Below the pieces are notes generated by a model that was not told the DNA's origin, did no database searches, and saw only the letters and a program-made list of their open reading frames with translations. 59,074 nt of DNA from positions 1 through 59,074 of the forward strand of contig PHAV01000004.1 of NCBI GenBank assembly GCA_002841765.1, read 5' to 3'. The translations under genes were made by a program, and so were the position numbers. The stretch comes from Deltaproteobacteria bacterium HGW-Deltaproteobacteria-4 (GTDB taxonomy: Bacteria > Desulfobacterota > Desulfuromonadia > Desulfuromonadales > UBA2197). Below are positions 19,380 to 27,372 of this stretch, piece by piece. Position 1 is the first letter of the stretch, and every line of letters begins with the position of its first letter.

Positions 19380-19701
19380 AATAGTCAGTGGTGAAATCCC
19401 CGCAGGGATCGTTTATGAAGATGAATTGGTTGTCGCTTTTCGTGATATCAATCCTCAGGCGCCCCACCATTTACTGCTTGTGCCGCGCCAGCATATTTGC
19501 ACAACTCTTGACATCGATACCGCTGATATGGAATTGATTGGCCATATCTATCGGGTCGCAGCAAAAATTGCCTTTCAACTCGGTTTCGCTGACGCCGGTT
19601 TCCGGATTGTCAACAACTGTAAGGAGGATGGCGGGCAGACGGTTTGGCATCTGCACTTTCACCTTCTTGGTGGGCGCAAACTGAGTTGGCCACCAGGCTA
19701 A
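19345..19701 (+). CDS. HIT (histidine triad) nucleotide-binding protein
   Basis: A 118-residue HinT-like purine nucleotide phosphoramidase. It shows the N-terminal CLFCKIVSGEIPA with a CxxC pair, DINPQAPHHLLLVPR, and the active triad WHLHFHLLGG near the C-terminus. Two ATGs (19345, 19351) share one GGGAG site; 19345 is given, but 19351 has better spacing. It overlaps the ATPase gene and precedes the RelA/SpoT-like gene by 38 bases. HIT proteins are widespread, and no specific role follows from the context. Confidence 0.92.
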   Translation: MPMTPTNCLFCKIVSGEIPAGIVYEDELVVAFRDINPQAPHHLLLVPRQHICTTLDIDTADMELIGHIYRVAAKIAFQLGFADAGFRIVNNCKEDGGQTVWHLHFHLLGGRKLSWPPG

Positions 19702-19739
19702 TCTCCGCCGAAATAGCATCGAGTTAAAAGTGAGTGGTT

Positions 19740-21206
19740 ATGTCTAACAAATCAAAACAGGCTAAAACTGGCGATTACGAGCGTCATGAAAAGCGCCTTA
19801 TAAATGAAATCCATGAGTTACTCGTGACCCATTACGGGGGAGCTCTTAGCGAGGAAGAGCTGGATAAGGCTTTGGATCAATTGCAGAATGCTATTGTTCT
19901 GGCGCGGGTATCACATACCGGTCAACTGCGGAAATCAGGCGAACCTTACTTTATTCATCCGATCCGTGTAGCCCATCTTGCCGCCAGGCATTGGATGGAT
20001 TTCTCTTCGATCATAGCCACTATTCTCCATGATGTTGTTGAAGATACGCCGGTGACCATCAAGGAGATTCAGGACCAGTTCGGCAGCGATGTGGCGCTGC
20101 TCGTCGACGGCTTGACCAAGGCGGAGAATCCGGACCTGAGTCGTGAAGACCTCAAGGCCGAAACCTATCGCAAGCAGTTGTTGACAGCAATTCGTGACGT
20201 TCGAGTGCTTTGTCTGAAGGTTTGGGATCGGACCGATAATCTGCAAACGATAGGTGCCCTGCACCCGGATAAACAGTCGTTGATTGCTGAGGAGACCCGT
20301 ATGGTCTATGTCCCTCTGGCCCGGCATCTGGGAATGGGGCGAGCGGCTTCTGAGCTGGAAGCCCTTTCACTGGCGGTCCTTTATCCACGCCGGGCCAGGC
20401 GTTACCGTGAAGCTGTGCGCATCCTGCAAGAGAGTGTCGATTCCTATCTGCGTAAAATCAAGGGTGAAATCCAACACGCTTTCGATCATGCCAAGCTTCC
20501 GGTCATCATCCGTGATCGTTGGCGGCCTTTTTCTATAGTTGCAGCTCATGACGCACAACGCGGCCTCGCCTCAATTTATACTCTCGAAATTCAAGTTGAT
20601 CGTACCCGTGATGCGTATATTGGTTTGGGGTTGTTACACGGCATTTTTTCACCAATTCCCGGGAAGTTACGTGACCATCTTCGTACTCCCTCCCAATTTG
20701 GCTATCAGGCATTGAAAACCACTGTGCAGGCAGGTGAGCATCGTATTCGTGTCGAGATTACAACGCGTAAACTGGCACGATTCAATCTTGCCGGAGTTTT
20801 GGCGCCGGGTTTTGATTTTCACATGGAGAACTTTTCTGCCTTGATGCAATCGCTTCTTGACGGAGAGTCGGCAATCGATACGGATAGTTTGCGCCTTGCG
20901 TCGGCGGCGATACAGGTTTATACGCCGCGTGGTGAACGCCGGACCTTGCCGGAAGGAAGCAGTGCTCTCGATTTTGCTTTTGAGATTCACGAAGAACTCG
21001 GCTTGCACGCCGTGCGTGCCAAGGTCAACGGCCAAACACGGCTACTGAAATCGCGCTTGATGGATGGTGATCAAGTCTCGATTGAGCGTGCCGCAACACC
21101 GCAAATTCTGCCCAAATGTCTGGAGTGGGCAGTGACGCCTAAATCGAGAAATGCGATCCGTAAATACCTTCGCTCTGTTCTCCGCGAAAACTCAGGAACT
21201 GAATGA
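19740..21206 (+). CDS. RelA/SpoT homologue with degenerate synthetase domain
   Basis: A 488-residue RSH protein with HD hydrolase, synthetase-like and TGS domains, and no ACT domain. The hydrolase looks intact: SGEPYFIHPIRVA (66-78), ILHDVVEDT with H97, D98, E101, D102, and DRTDN (163-167). The synthetase half (about 235-355) keeps fold markers such as GKLRDHLRTPSQFGYQALKT, but the catalytic blocks are lost: DIYAFRV is SIYTLEI (278-284) and EVQIRT is RVEITT (337-342). TGS spans about 391-450. It is therefore probably a (p)ppGpp hydrolase, or a sensor, and not a synthetase. The start is ATG 19740. The stop overlaps the deacetylase gene by four bases. Confidence 0.88.
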   Translation: MSNKSKQAKTGDYERHEKRLINEIHELLVTHYGGALSEEELDKALDQLQNAIVLARVSHTGQLRKSGEPYFIHPIRVAHLAARHWMDFSSIIATILHDVVEDTPVTIKEIQDQFGSDVALLVDGLTKAENPDLSREDLKAETYRKQLLTAIRDVRVLCLKVWDRTDNLQTIGALHPDKQSLIAEETRMVYVPLARHLGMGRAASELEALSLAVLYPRRARRYREAVRILQESVDSYLRKIKGEIQHAFDHAKLPVIIRDRWRPFSIVAAHDAQRGLASIYTLEIQVDRTRDAYIGLGLLHGIFSPIPGKLRDHLRTPSQFGYQALKTTVQAGEHRIRVEITTRKLARFNLAGVLAPGFDFHMENFSALMQSLLDGESAIDTDSLRLASAAIQVYTPRGERRTLPEGSSALDFAFEIHEELGLHAVRAKVNGQTRLLKSRLMDGDQVSIERAATPQILPKCLEWAVTPKSRNAIRKYLRSVLRENSGTE

Positions 21207-22264
21207 AGAAATTCGTATTAACTATCTGTATCCCATCCGTTTTTCTTTTCGTCATTTTCCTGTTTGTTCCGTCGGTTTTTGCTGCCAACCATCTTCATGC
21301 CTTCGTCTATCACCGCTTTGGTGATAATCGCTATCCCAGTACGAATATCTCCTTAGCCGATTTTTCTGCACAAATGCGTTATCTGCGTGATCATGACTAT
21401 CGGGTCATGCGGGCAGGGGAAGTGATCGCTCTCTTGCGAGAGAAAAAATCTCTGCCACCGAAAACAGTCGTACTGACCGTCGATGATGCCTATAAAACCT
21501 TCAAAAGCGGTGCAATGCCGATTTTGCGTCGGTATGGTTTTCCTGTCACTCTCTTTGTTAATACCGACAGTGTGGGTAGAAAGGATAGTCTTGACTGGGA
21601 CGAACTTCGGGAATTAGTGTTAGAAGGGGTCGAGATTGGCAATCATACTGCCACGCATCGCTCTCTGGCAGTACAACCCGCAAAGGAAAGTGTCAGCGAT
21701 TTCAGGCAACGTCTGCATACGGATCTTGATCGGGCGCAACAGGTCTTGATCCGTGAACTCGGCATTACCCCGCAACTCTTTGCTTATCCTTATGGAGAAT
21801 ATTCACTTCTCGCTCAAGAGATCGTCGAAGAATACGGTTTTTTAGCTGCATTTGCACAATATTCCGGGGTCATTGAAAAAAATAATCCTCTTTTTGCTTT
21901 GGCAAGAACGCCATTGGCCGGTCCTTATGCGACACTCGGACAAATGCAGCAAAAGCTTGCATTACGCCCCATGCCGGTCAAAGTTGTCGCACCCGCTGAT
22001 ACTTTACTCGACAAGGAAAATCCGCCGACGCTGATCCTTGAAATTCTCGATCCGCAACTTGATATCAAAACTCTGCGCCTCTTTGTCAATGGTCAACCCG
22101 GAGGAATGGTGCAGCATGATCAGCAACATCCTCGGCGAATTATCGTGCGCGGTGACAAGGTTTTGGGGACTGGGCGGAGTCGATATATTATTACGGCACC
22201 AGGAAGAGAAGCGGGAACTTATTACGCTTACACTCAGTTTTGGCTTAACAGATCGCGACCATAA
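21203..22264 (+). CDS. Exported polysaccharide deacetylase-like protein
   Basis: A 353-residue protein with a signal peptide (hydrophobic core FLFVIFLFVPSVFA, cut near residue 27) and a NodB-like deacetylase domain (about 30-225). The metal site is present as LTVDDA (D94, D95; usually TFDDG) and NHTATH (H148, H152), and AYPYGEYS follows. The C-terminal 120 residues look like a separate beta-domain of unknown role. It probably removes acetyl groups from a cell-wall or surface glycan in the periplasm. It is coupled to the RSH gene (ATGA) and its 3' end overlaps the convergent Bax-like gene by 31 bases. Confidence 0.82.
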   Translation: MKKFVLTICIPSVFLFVIFLFVPSVFAANHLHAFVYHRFGDNRYPSTNISLADFSAQMRYLRDHDYRVMRAGEVIALLREKKSLPPKTVVLTVDDAYKTFKSGAMPILRRYGFPVTLFVNTDSVGRKDSLDWDELRELVLEGVEIGNHTATHRSLAVQPAKESVSDFRQRLHTDLDRAQQVLIRELGITPQLFAYPYGEYSLLAQEIVEEYGFLAAFAQYSGVIEKNNPLFALARTPLAGPYATLGQMQQKLALRPMPVKVVAPADTLLDKENPPTLILEILDPQLDIKTLRLFVNGQPGGMVQHDQQHPRRIIVRGDKVLGTGRSRYIITAPGREAGTYYAYTQFWLNRSRP

Positions 22265-23253
22265 AATTGTCTGGATGCTTGCGGGGGGAGATACTCAACA
22301 GGTAATACCGACGATATTTCTTCGCGTCGCAGGCTGGCTTTGGCGGTATGTTTCGGTAAATTATTGGCGCGAATAATGGCGCGGATATCATCGACATACG
22401 CTTCTTTGCGCGTCGAATATAACTGTAATCCCTTGGCTAACTCCATTCCCCGGACATCTTCCCCACGCATCAGTATCTCCGCCCTGATTTGTCGTAATTC
22501 CTGATAAGCCGGATGGGTATTGAGATTGTGTATATACGCCCGGAGCGAATCGATGAGCGTCGGGAAGACCCGCGCACGATGTTTTTCCCCTTCCTGACGA
22601 TTCAGGGGCGTAATCCCCTCGGCGTTGGCGGTAAAGACCATTTCGCCGAACAGGTTGTTCCCTAAACGGGCAAAGCGCGAAGTCCCGTAGGCGGATTCGC
22701 TGGCTGCCTGCGCTAAAGCCAGTGAGGGGGGGATTTTATTGAGGCGATTAAGGAGTAAGAGGCGGGCCCGGCGATCGGTTAAAGGGTCACTTTTGACTTT
22801 TGCGTAGTGTGCTGCCGCGGCAATCTGCTCTATTTCTCTGGCGTTGAGGGATTCATTACGATCATGACGAGAAAAGATTTCGAGAAGCGCCGTGCGTTCG
22901 GAGTCAATCTCCTCATTGACGAGAAGGATCATCGGCAGCAAGGTGAGAAAGAATATTTTTGTGCGTTCTGAACCCGCGGTCAATTCATAAAAATCGTCAG
23001 GGAATTTTTCGACAATCACGGCTGGAACACCCTGCATGACGGTGTTCCAGGTGTAATTAATTTCTGAAAAATAGCGATAGAGGTCGTGGCGGGATTGCGG
23101 TGAAATCACTTCCAAGCGCCGCTGCGAATCCAGCGCTGTATAAGTCGCGCTATCGACAGACAAGGTGTTTTTTTGATTGTTCTGGCACCCGGATAACCCC
23201 AAGAGGAGGGGAAGCAAGGCGAATATGACGAGTACTTTATAAGATATCTGCAT
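22234..23253 (-). CDS. Bax-like glucosaminidase lipoprotein
   Basis: A 339-residue lipoprotein: a hydrophobic signal ends in the lipobox LSGC (C23). The C-terminal half (about 165-300) is an endo-beta-N-acetylglucosaminidase domain as in E. coli Bax/FlgJ, with the probable catalytic E186 in AASESAYGTSRFARLGNN and a typical YIHNLNTHPAYQELR. The expected role is peptidoglycan trimming at the outer membrane. It faces the polysaccharide deacetylase gene tail-to-tail with overlapping ends, which may link two glycan enzymes, though overlap alone is weak evidence. The upstream region is the AT-rich spacer before the epimerase. Confidence 0.85.
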   Translation of the reverse strand: MQISYKVLVIFALLPLLLGLSGCQNNQKNTLSVDSATYTALDSQRRLEVISPQSRHDLYRYFSEINYTWNTVMQGVPAVIVEKFPDDFYELTAGSERTKIFFLTLLPMILLVNEEIDSERTALLEIFSRHDRNESLNAREIEQIAAAAHYAKVKSDPLTDRRARLLLLNRLNKIPPSLALAQAASESAYGTSRFARLGNNLFGEMVFTANAEGITPLNRQEGEKHRARVFPTLIDSLRAYIHNLNTHPAYQELRQIRAEILMRGEDVRGMELAKGLQLYSTRKEAYVDDIRAIIRANNLPKHTAKASLRREEISSVLPVEYLPPQASRQFYGRDLLSQN

Positions 23254-23549
23254 AAAAAAAGTAAAGTCCGCTTGAGTAGCGAATTACATAAAATACCATG
23301 AACTTTTCCTTAAAGCAAGATAATCCTTTGTTTTAAGTTTAACATGCTGATATTTAATCATTTTTTTCTTGTCTGTGAGGATTAAATTCTTGCGGTCAGT
23401 ATAATGCCCCTTGATTATTTGTGTTTCCCTCTATAGATTTATTAAGATCATTTTGCCACAAGAGAACCTTAACAATTCTAGCGGGAGTGGATGTCTCTAC
23501 TGACACTATGCTCTGGTTGGATTTAGGACTTTTTCATAAAGGATAGTAT
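23254..23549. other. AT-rich divergent spacer upstream of the epimerase genes
   Basis: This roughly 300-bp gene-free stretch is clearly more AT-rich than its surroundings. It separates the Bax-like gene (minus) from the epimerase pair (plus). It contains an exact TATAAT at 23400-23405 but no good -35 box at the right distance. I see no reading frame, tRNA or strong hairpin. It probably holds promoters for both sides. Confidence 0.5.
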
Positions 23550-24560
23550 ATGAACAAAATTCTTGTAACCGGTGCAGCCGGGTTCATCGGTTATCACACT
23601 TGTCGGCAGTTGCTTGAATCCGGGTATGAGGTCGTTGGCATTGATAATCTTAATGACTATTACGATGTGAGTCTGAAGGAAGCACGCCTCACTCGACTGC
23701 ATGGGATGCAGAACTTTTCATTCAGGCGTCTAGACCTTGCGGACCGAGCCGGGATGGATGAACTCTTTTTGTCACAAAAATTCGACACAGTCATTCATCT
23801 TGCGGCTCAGGCCGGGGTTCGCTACTCCATCCAGAATCCGCACGCCTACATCGACTCAAATCTGGTCGGGTTTATCAATATCCTCGAGGGGTGTCGGCAT
23901 CATCAGGTGCAGCATCTGACCTATGCTTCTTCCAGCTCAGTTTATGGCGCCAACACTACACTTCCCTTTTCCATTCATGACAATGTCGATCATCCTCTCT
24001 CCCTTTACGCGGCAACAAAAAAAGCGAATGAGTTGATGGCACATACTTATTCGAGTCTGTATGGATTGCCGACGACCGGTTTACGCTTTTTTACAGTTTA
24101 CGGTCCTTGGGGTCGTCCGGATATGGCCCTCTTCCTTTTTACAGATGCCATTATCAAGGGGCGTCCCATCGATGTCTTTAACCATGGCCAGATGCAGCGT
24201 GATTTTACCTATATCGATGACATCGTTGAAGGGGTTGTCCGAGTTGCTGCTCGTCCGGCGCAGCCCAACCCGGACTGGAGCGGAGCAACTCCCGACCCCG
24301 GTTCGAGCTTTGCCCCCTGGCGGGTCTACAACATCGGCAATCACTCACCGGTCGAACTTCTCCACTTTATTCACACGATTGAAGAGAAGCTTGGCCGCAA
24401 GGCCCAAGTCAACCTCCTGCCGCTTCAGCCTGGCGATGTCCCGGCGACCTGTGCTGATGTCGCTGATTTGATGCAGGATGTCGATTTTAAACCAGCAACT
24501 CCAATCGAGGTCGGCATCAATCGGTTTATCGATTGGTATCGCGATTATTACCATTGTTGA
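23550..24560 (+). CDS. NAD-dependent epimerase, UDP-glucuronate 4-epimerase-like
   Basis: A 336-residue short-chain-dehydrogenase-type sugar-nucleotide epimerase. NAD site: [16 protein letters not shown] (about 6-21). Active site: YASSSSVYG followed by YAATKKANE. The blocks [18 protein letters not shown] and [16 protein letters not shown], and [17 protein letters not shown], are those of UDP-glucuronate 4-epimerases (GalAE/LspL/CapI group), which make UDP-galacturonate for surface polysaccharides. Specificity is inferred from these blocks. It is followed 21 bases later by galE, so the two likely supply surface glycan precursors. Confidence 0.87.
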   Translation: MNKILVTGAAGFIGYHTCRQLLESGYEVVGIDNLNDYYDVSLKEARLTRLHGMQNFSFRRLDLADRAGMDELFLSQKFDTVIHLAAQAGVRYSIQNPHAYIDSNLVGFINILEGCRHHQVQHLTYASSSSVYGANTTLPFSIHDNVDHPLSLYAATKKANELMAHTYSSLYGLPTTGLRFFTVYGPWGRPDMALFLFTDAIIKGRPIDVFNHGQMQRDFTYIDDIVEGVVRVAARPAQPNPDWSGATPDPGSSFAPWRVYNIGNHSPVELLHFIHTIEEKLGRKAQVNLLPLQPGDVPATCADVADLMQDVDFKPATPIEVGINRFIDWYRDYYHC

Positions 24561-24581
24561 TCATTGCGCGGAGAACAATTC

Positions 24582-25571
24582 ATGGCAAAACTATTGGTCA
24601 CCGGCGGCGCCGGTTATATCGGCAGCCATGTCCTGAAGCAGTTGATTTCTGCCGGACATGAGGTGCTGGTCTACGACAACCTTTCGACCGGGCACAAACA
24701 TGCCCTACTTGGTGCTCCGCTGATTGTCGGCGATCTGGCCGATCGGGCTTTGTTGTCAGAGGTCTTTGCCCAAGGGAATTTCGCCGCTGTTCTTCATTTT
24801 GCAGCACATATTGTCGTGCCGGAGTCGGTGAGCAACCCCCTGAAATACTACAACAACAACACCAGAAATACCTTACAGCTTCTCGAACTCTGTCATGAAT
24901 TCGGCATAGAGCGTTTTATCTTCAGTTCAACTGCCGCTGTTTATGGGATCCCGGAGACCGGCCAGGTGAACGAACTTTCCCCCCTGCTGCCGATAAATCC
25001 CTATGGTGCTTCCAAGATGATGAGCGAACGAATGTTGATGGATCTGAGTTCCGCCTCGTCGTTACGGCATGTCATCCTGCGCTATTTCAATGTCGCTGGC
25101 GCTGATCTGCAGGGAGAACTCGGACAGGAAACCCCTGAGGCCACTCATCTGATCAAGGTCGCTTGTCAGGCGGCTATCGGTATACGTCAGGGCATGAAGG
25201 TCTTTGGTGATGATTACGCCACTCCGGATGGCACCTGTATTCGCGATTATATTCACATTGATGATCTGGCCCGTGCCCATGTGGCGGCTTTGCATTACCT
25301 GCTGCAAGGAGGGGGATCACAGATATTTAATTGCGGCTACGGTCACGGCTCCAGCGTTGCTGAGGTCATCAGAGTGGTCAAACAACTATCCGGAGTAGAT
25401 TTCCCGGTTGAACTGGACCTTCGGCGAGAGGGTGATCCTCCCAAGCTTATCGCTGCGAATGATAAAATTAAAAAGATACTCGGCTGGCTGCCGCAGAATG
25501 ACGATCTCGAGCTGATTATTTCCAGCGCTCTGCACTGGGAAAGGGTCTGCGCGGACCGTGACATCAAATAG
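24582..25571 (+). CDS. galE: UDP-glucose 4-epimerase
   Basis: GalE interconverts UDP-glucose and UDP-galactose. The 329-residue protein has the NAD-binding TGGAGYIGSHV (7-17), VYDNLSTGHKHAL, the active-site SSTAAVYG with downstream NPYGASK, and YFNVAGAD plus RDYIHIDDLARAH, all typical of GalE. The ATG at 24582 is preferred over a start at 24564 because GGAG lies 8-9 nt upstream and the Rossmann strand begins right after it. It forms a pair with the preceding epimerase. Confidence 0.93.
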   Translation: MAKLLVTGGAGYIGSHVLKQLISAGHEVLVYDNLSTGHKHALLGAPLIVGDLADRALLSEVFAQGNFAAVLHFAAHIVVPESVSNPLKYYNNNTRNTLQLLELCHEFGIERFIFSSTAAVYGIPETGQVNELSPLLPINPYGASKMMSERMLMDLSSASSLRHVILRYFNVAGADLQGELGQETPEATHLIKVACQAAIGIRQGMKVFGDDYATPDGTCIRDYIHIDDLARAHVAALHYLLQGGGSQIFNCGYGHGSSVAEVIRVVKQLSGVDFPVELDLRREGDPPKLIAANDKIKKILGWLPQNDDLELIISSALHWERVCADRDIK

Positions 25572-25591
25572 CGTTAGCAGACTTGTTTATG

Positions 25592-25619
25592 TTGACGAGT
25601 CGCAAATCTCTGTTATTTT
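25592..25619 (+). promoter_or_regulatory. Possible promoter for the receiver protein gene
   Basis: TTGACG (25592-25597), a 16-nt spacer and TATTTT (25614-25619) precede the GTG start at 25664. The -35 box is good and the -10 box fair. Confidence 0.4.
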
Positions 25620-25663
25620 TCTCAATGTGATTTTATATCGAGAAATAGAAAGCAGGGACTATT

Positions 25664-26047
25664 GTGGCGAGCGAACGAAAAACTGTTTTGATCGTTGATG
25701 ATGAGGAGAATGCCCGTATCGGACTGTCCTGCTTTCTTTGTCAGGAAGGGTACGAAGTCGAGACCGCCAGTAATGGCGAAGAAGCTCTGGAGATTTTAAG
25801 GGAACATCCTCATACATCTTTAATCATCAGTGATATTAATATGCCGGGGATGAATGGCATGAGTTTGTTGCGCGAGGTGAATCGCCAGCATCCAGAGACG
25901 GCAATTATCATGGTCACAGCTTATGGTGAAGTTGAATCGTATATCGATGCGATGAATCTCGGTGCCTTTGAATATTTGCATAAACCTGTCCGTACTGACG
26001 AGCTCAAGCTTGCCATGCTCAAAGTCTTTGCCAAAACCACTAACTAA
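25664..26047 (+). CDS. Stand-alone receiver (CheY-like) response regulator
   Basis: A 127-residue single-domain receiver: DDE at 12-14, phospho-acceptor D57 in LIISDINMPGMNG, Thr in IMVTAYGE and Lys in YLHKPV. It has no output domain, so it must act by protein contact or in a phosphorelay. A possible donor is the hybrid kinase at 4605, but nothing links them directly. The start is GTG with an AGCAGGGA site upstream. The universal stress protein gene follows after 32 bases. Confidence 0.93.
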   Translation: MASERKTVLIVDDEENARIGLSCFLCQEGYEVETASNGEEALEILREHPHTSLIISDINMPGMNGMSLLREVNRQHPETAIIMVTAYGEVESYIDAMNLGAFEYLHKPVRTDELKLAMLKVFAKTTN

Positions 26048-26079
26048 AGCTGCTAACTTTAAATAGAGAGGTAAGACCT

Positions 26080-26526
26080 ATGAAAGCGATCAAGACCGTG
26101 CTCTTTGCCACCGATTTTTCTGCATCTTCTGACGAGGCATTTGCTTATGCGCTTTCCTTTACCCGTAGTTTCGGAGCCCGTCTTTTCTTGTTGCACGTAA
26201 TCAGTGAACCAGTTGATATGCGAGGTTTTTACGTACCGCACATCTCGTTTGATTCTCTGGAATCAGAAATTATTGCTAGTGCAAAAAAGATGTTAAGCGA
26301 TTTCTGTTCAGTACATTTAAAGGAGACCGACAATTATGCATATGACGTTGTCTCGGGTGTCCCCTTCGAAAAGATCATCGCTGTTGCCGAGCAGGAGCAC
26401 GCTGATTTAATCGTTGTCGGGACCCATGGGCGTGGCGGTTTGGATCATCTTCTCTTTGGCAGCAACGCAGAAAAGATCGTCAGAAAATCGCCGGTACCGG
26501 TCTTGACGGTCAGGAAAAATGACTAA
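26080..26526 (+). CDS. Universal stress protein (UspA family)
   Basis: A 148-residue single-domain Usp. The N-terminal strand VLFATDFSASSDEAFAYAL and the ATP-binding motif GTHGRGGLDHLLFGSNAEKI (G-2x-G-9x-G-S) are present, so it is the nucleotide-binding type. The C-terminus (SPVPVLTVRK) is standard. Good AGAGAGG ribosome site. It lies between the receiver gene and the greA promoter. Function is generally stress-related; no specific role can be stated. Confidence 0.93.
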   Translation: MKAIKTVLFATDFSASSDEAFAYALSFTRSFGARLFLLHVISEPVDMRGFYVPHISFDSLESEIIASAKKMLSDFCSVHLKETDNYAYDVVSGVPFEKIIAVAEQEHADLIVVGTHGRGGLDHLLFGSNAEKIVRKSPVPVLTVRKND

Positions 26527-26553
26527 ACGGGTTATGTGCATTTTAAAAACGTC

Positions 26554-26582
26554 TTGACGAAATGGCACGGGGTGTTTATTAT
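26554..26582 (+). promoter_or_regulatory. Sigma70-type promoter of greA
   Basis: TTGACG (26554-26559), an exact 17-nt spacer and TATTAT (26577-26582) predict a start near 26589, leaving a leader of about 85 nt before the greA ATG. Confidence 0.7.
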
Positions 26583-26621
26583 CACCGCGGCTAAATCACT
26601 CCAGATGATTTAACGATTAAC

Positions 26622-26650
26622 CGGGCGGGTTCTCCCCGCCCGTATATTTT
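26622..26650 (+). terminator. Terminator-like hairpin in the greA leader
   Basis: A perfect 8-bp all-G/C stem (26622-26629 with 26635-26642, loop TTCTC) followed by TATATTTT. It lies between the predicted greA promoter and the greA start, so it could attenuate greA or yield a short leader RNA. It may alternatively end read-through from uspA. Confidence 0.6.
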
Positions 26651-26675
26651 CCAGCGTGTGAGGATTTTCAATTTC

Positions 26676-27152
26676 ATGTCCCATTCCATACCGATGACCC
26701 CTGGTGGCTATCAAAGCCTTCAGGAAGAGCTGAAACGTTTAGTACGTTTTGAAAGACAGGCAGTGGTTCAGGCGATTGCCGAAGCCCGTGGTCATGGCGA
26801 CCTGTCCGAGAATGCTGAATATGAAGCGGCCAAAGACCGCCAGGCATTTATTGAGGGTCGCATCAAGGAACTCAACGATAAAATCGCCCGTGCACAAGTC
26901 ATTAATCCCGCAGACCTGGCCGGCAATAAAGTCGTCTTTGGTGCAACCGTCACCCTCTTTGATCCGGATACCGATACAGAGGTCACCTATCAAATTGTCG
27001 GTGAGGATGAAGCGGACATCAAGAATGGCAAGATTTCCGTGACCTCTCCGGTAGGTAAGGCGTTGATCGGTCATCTCCTCGACGAGGAAGTTCGTATCAA
27101 GGTTCCATCGGGAATCAAGATTTTCGAAATAACCAATATCCGTTTTGAATAA
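26676..27152 (+). CDS. greA: Transcription elongation factor GreA
   Basis: GreA binds the RNA polymerase secondary channel and stimulates cleavage of backtracked RNA. The 158-residue length is standard. The N-terminal coiled coil carries the acidic tip GDLSENAEYEAAKDRQ (D42, E45), and the C-terminal FKBP-like domain ends with SPVGKALIGHLLDEEV and IKIFEITNIRF. The start is set at ATG 26676 because GTGAGGA lies about 11 nt upstream and residue count then matches the family; a GTG at 26658 is less likely. The leader contains a promoter and a hairpin. DUF1858 and recG follow closely. Confidence 0.96.
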   Translation: MSHSIPMTPGGYQSLQEELKRLVRFERQAVVQAIAEARGHGDLSENAEYEAAKDRQAFIEGRIKELNDKIARAQVINPADLAGNKVVFGATVTLFDPDTDTEVTYQIVGEDEADIKNGKISVTSPVGKALIGHLLDEEVRIKVPSGIKIFEITNIRFE

Positions 27153-27160
27153 GTGAGGCC

Positions 27161-27361
27161 ATGCTCGTGCCGATTCTTGATAAAAAGACCAATGTGGCGA
27201 AAATGCTGCAAGAATATCCGCAGACCGCGGAGGTTTTAAAAAAATATCGCCTCGGTTGCATCGGTTGTCACGGAATAAAACACGAAACCATCGAGCGTGG
27301 TGCCATTGCCCACGGCATCGATCTTAACGCGTTGCTGCATGATTTGAACGCTGCACTTTAA
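27161..27361 (+). CDS. DUF1858 domain protein
   Basis: A 66-residue protein made of one DUF1858 domain: an N-terminal helix pair (VAKMLQEYPQTAEVLKKY) and the conserved CIGCHG motif, here with the extra His. Function is unknown; the CxxC could bind metal or act in redox. It sits 8 bases after greA and 11 bases before recG, so it is co-transcribed with both. A second DUF1858 gene lies at 33325-33516. Confidence 0.88.
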   Translation: MLVPILDKKTNVAKMLQEYPQTAEVLKKYRLGCIGCHGIKHETIERGAIAHGIDLNALLHDLNAAL

Positions 27362-27372
27362 GAGGGGGGAGG

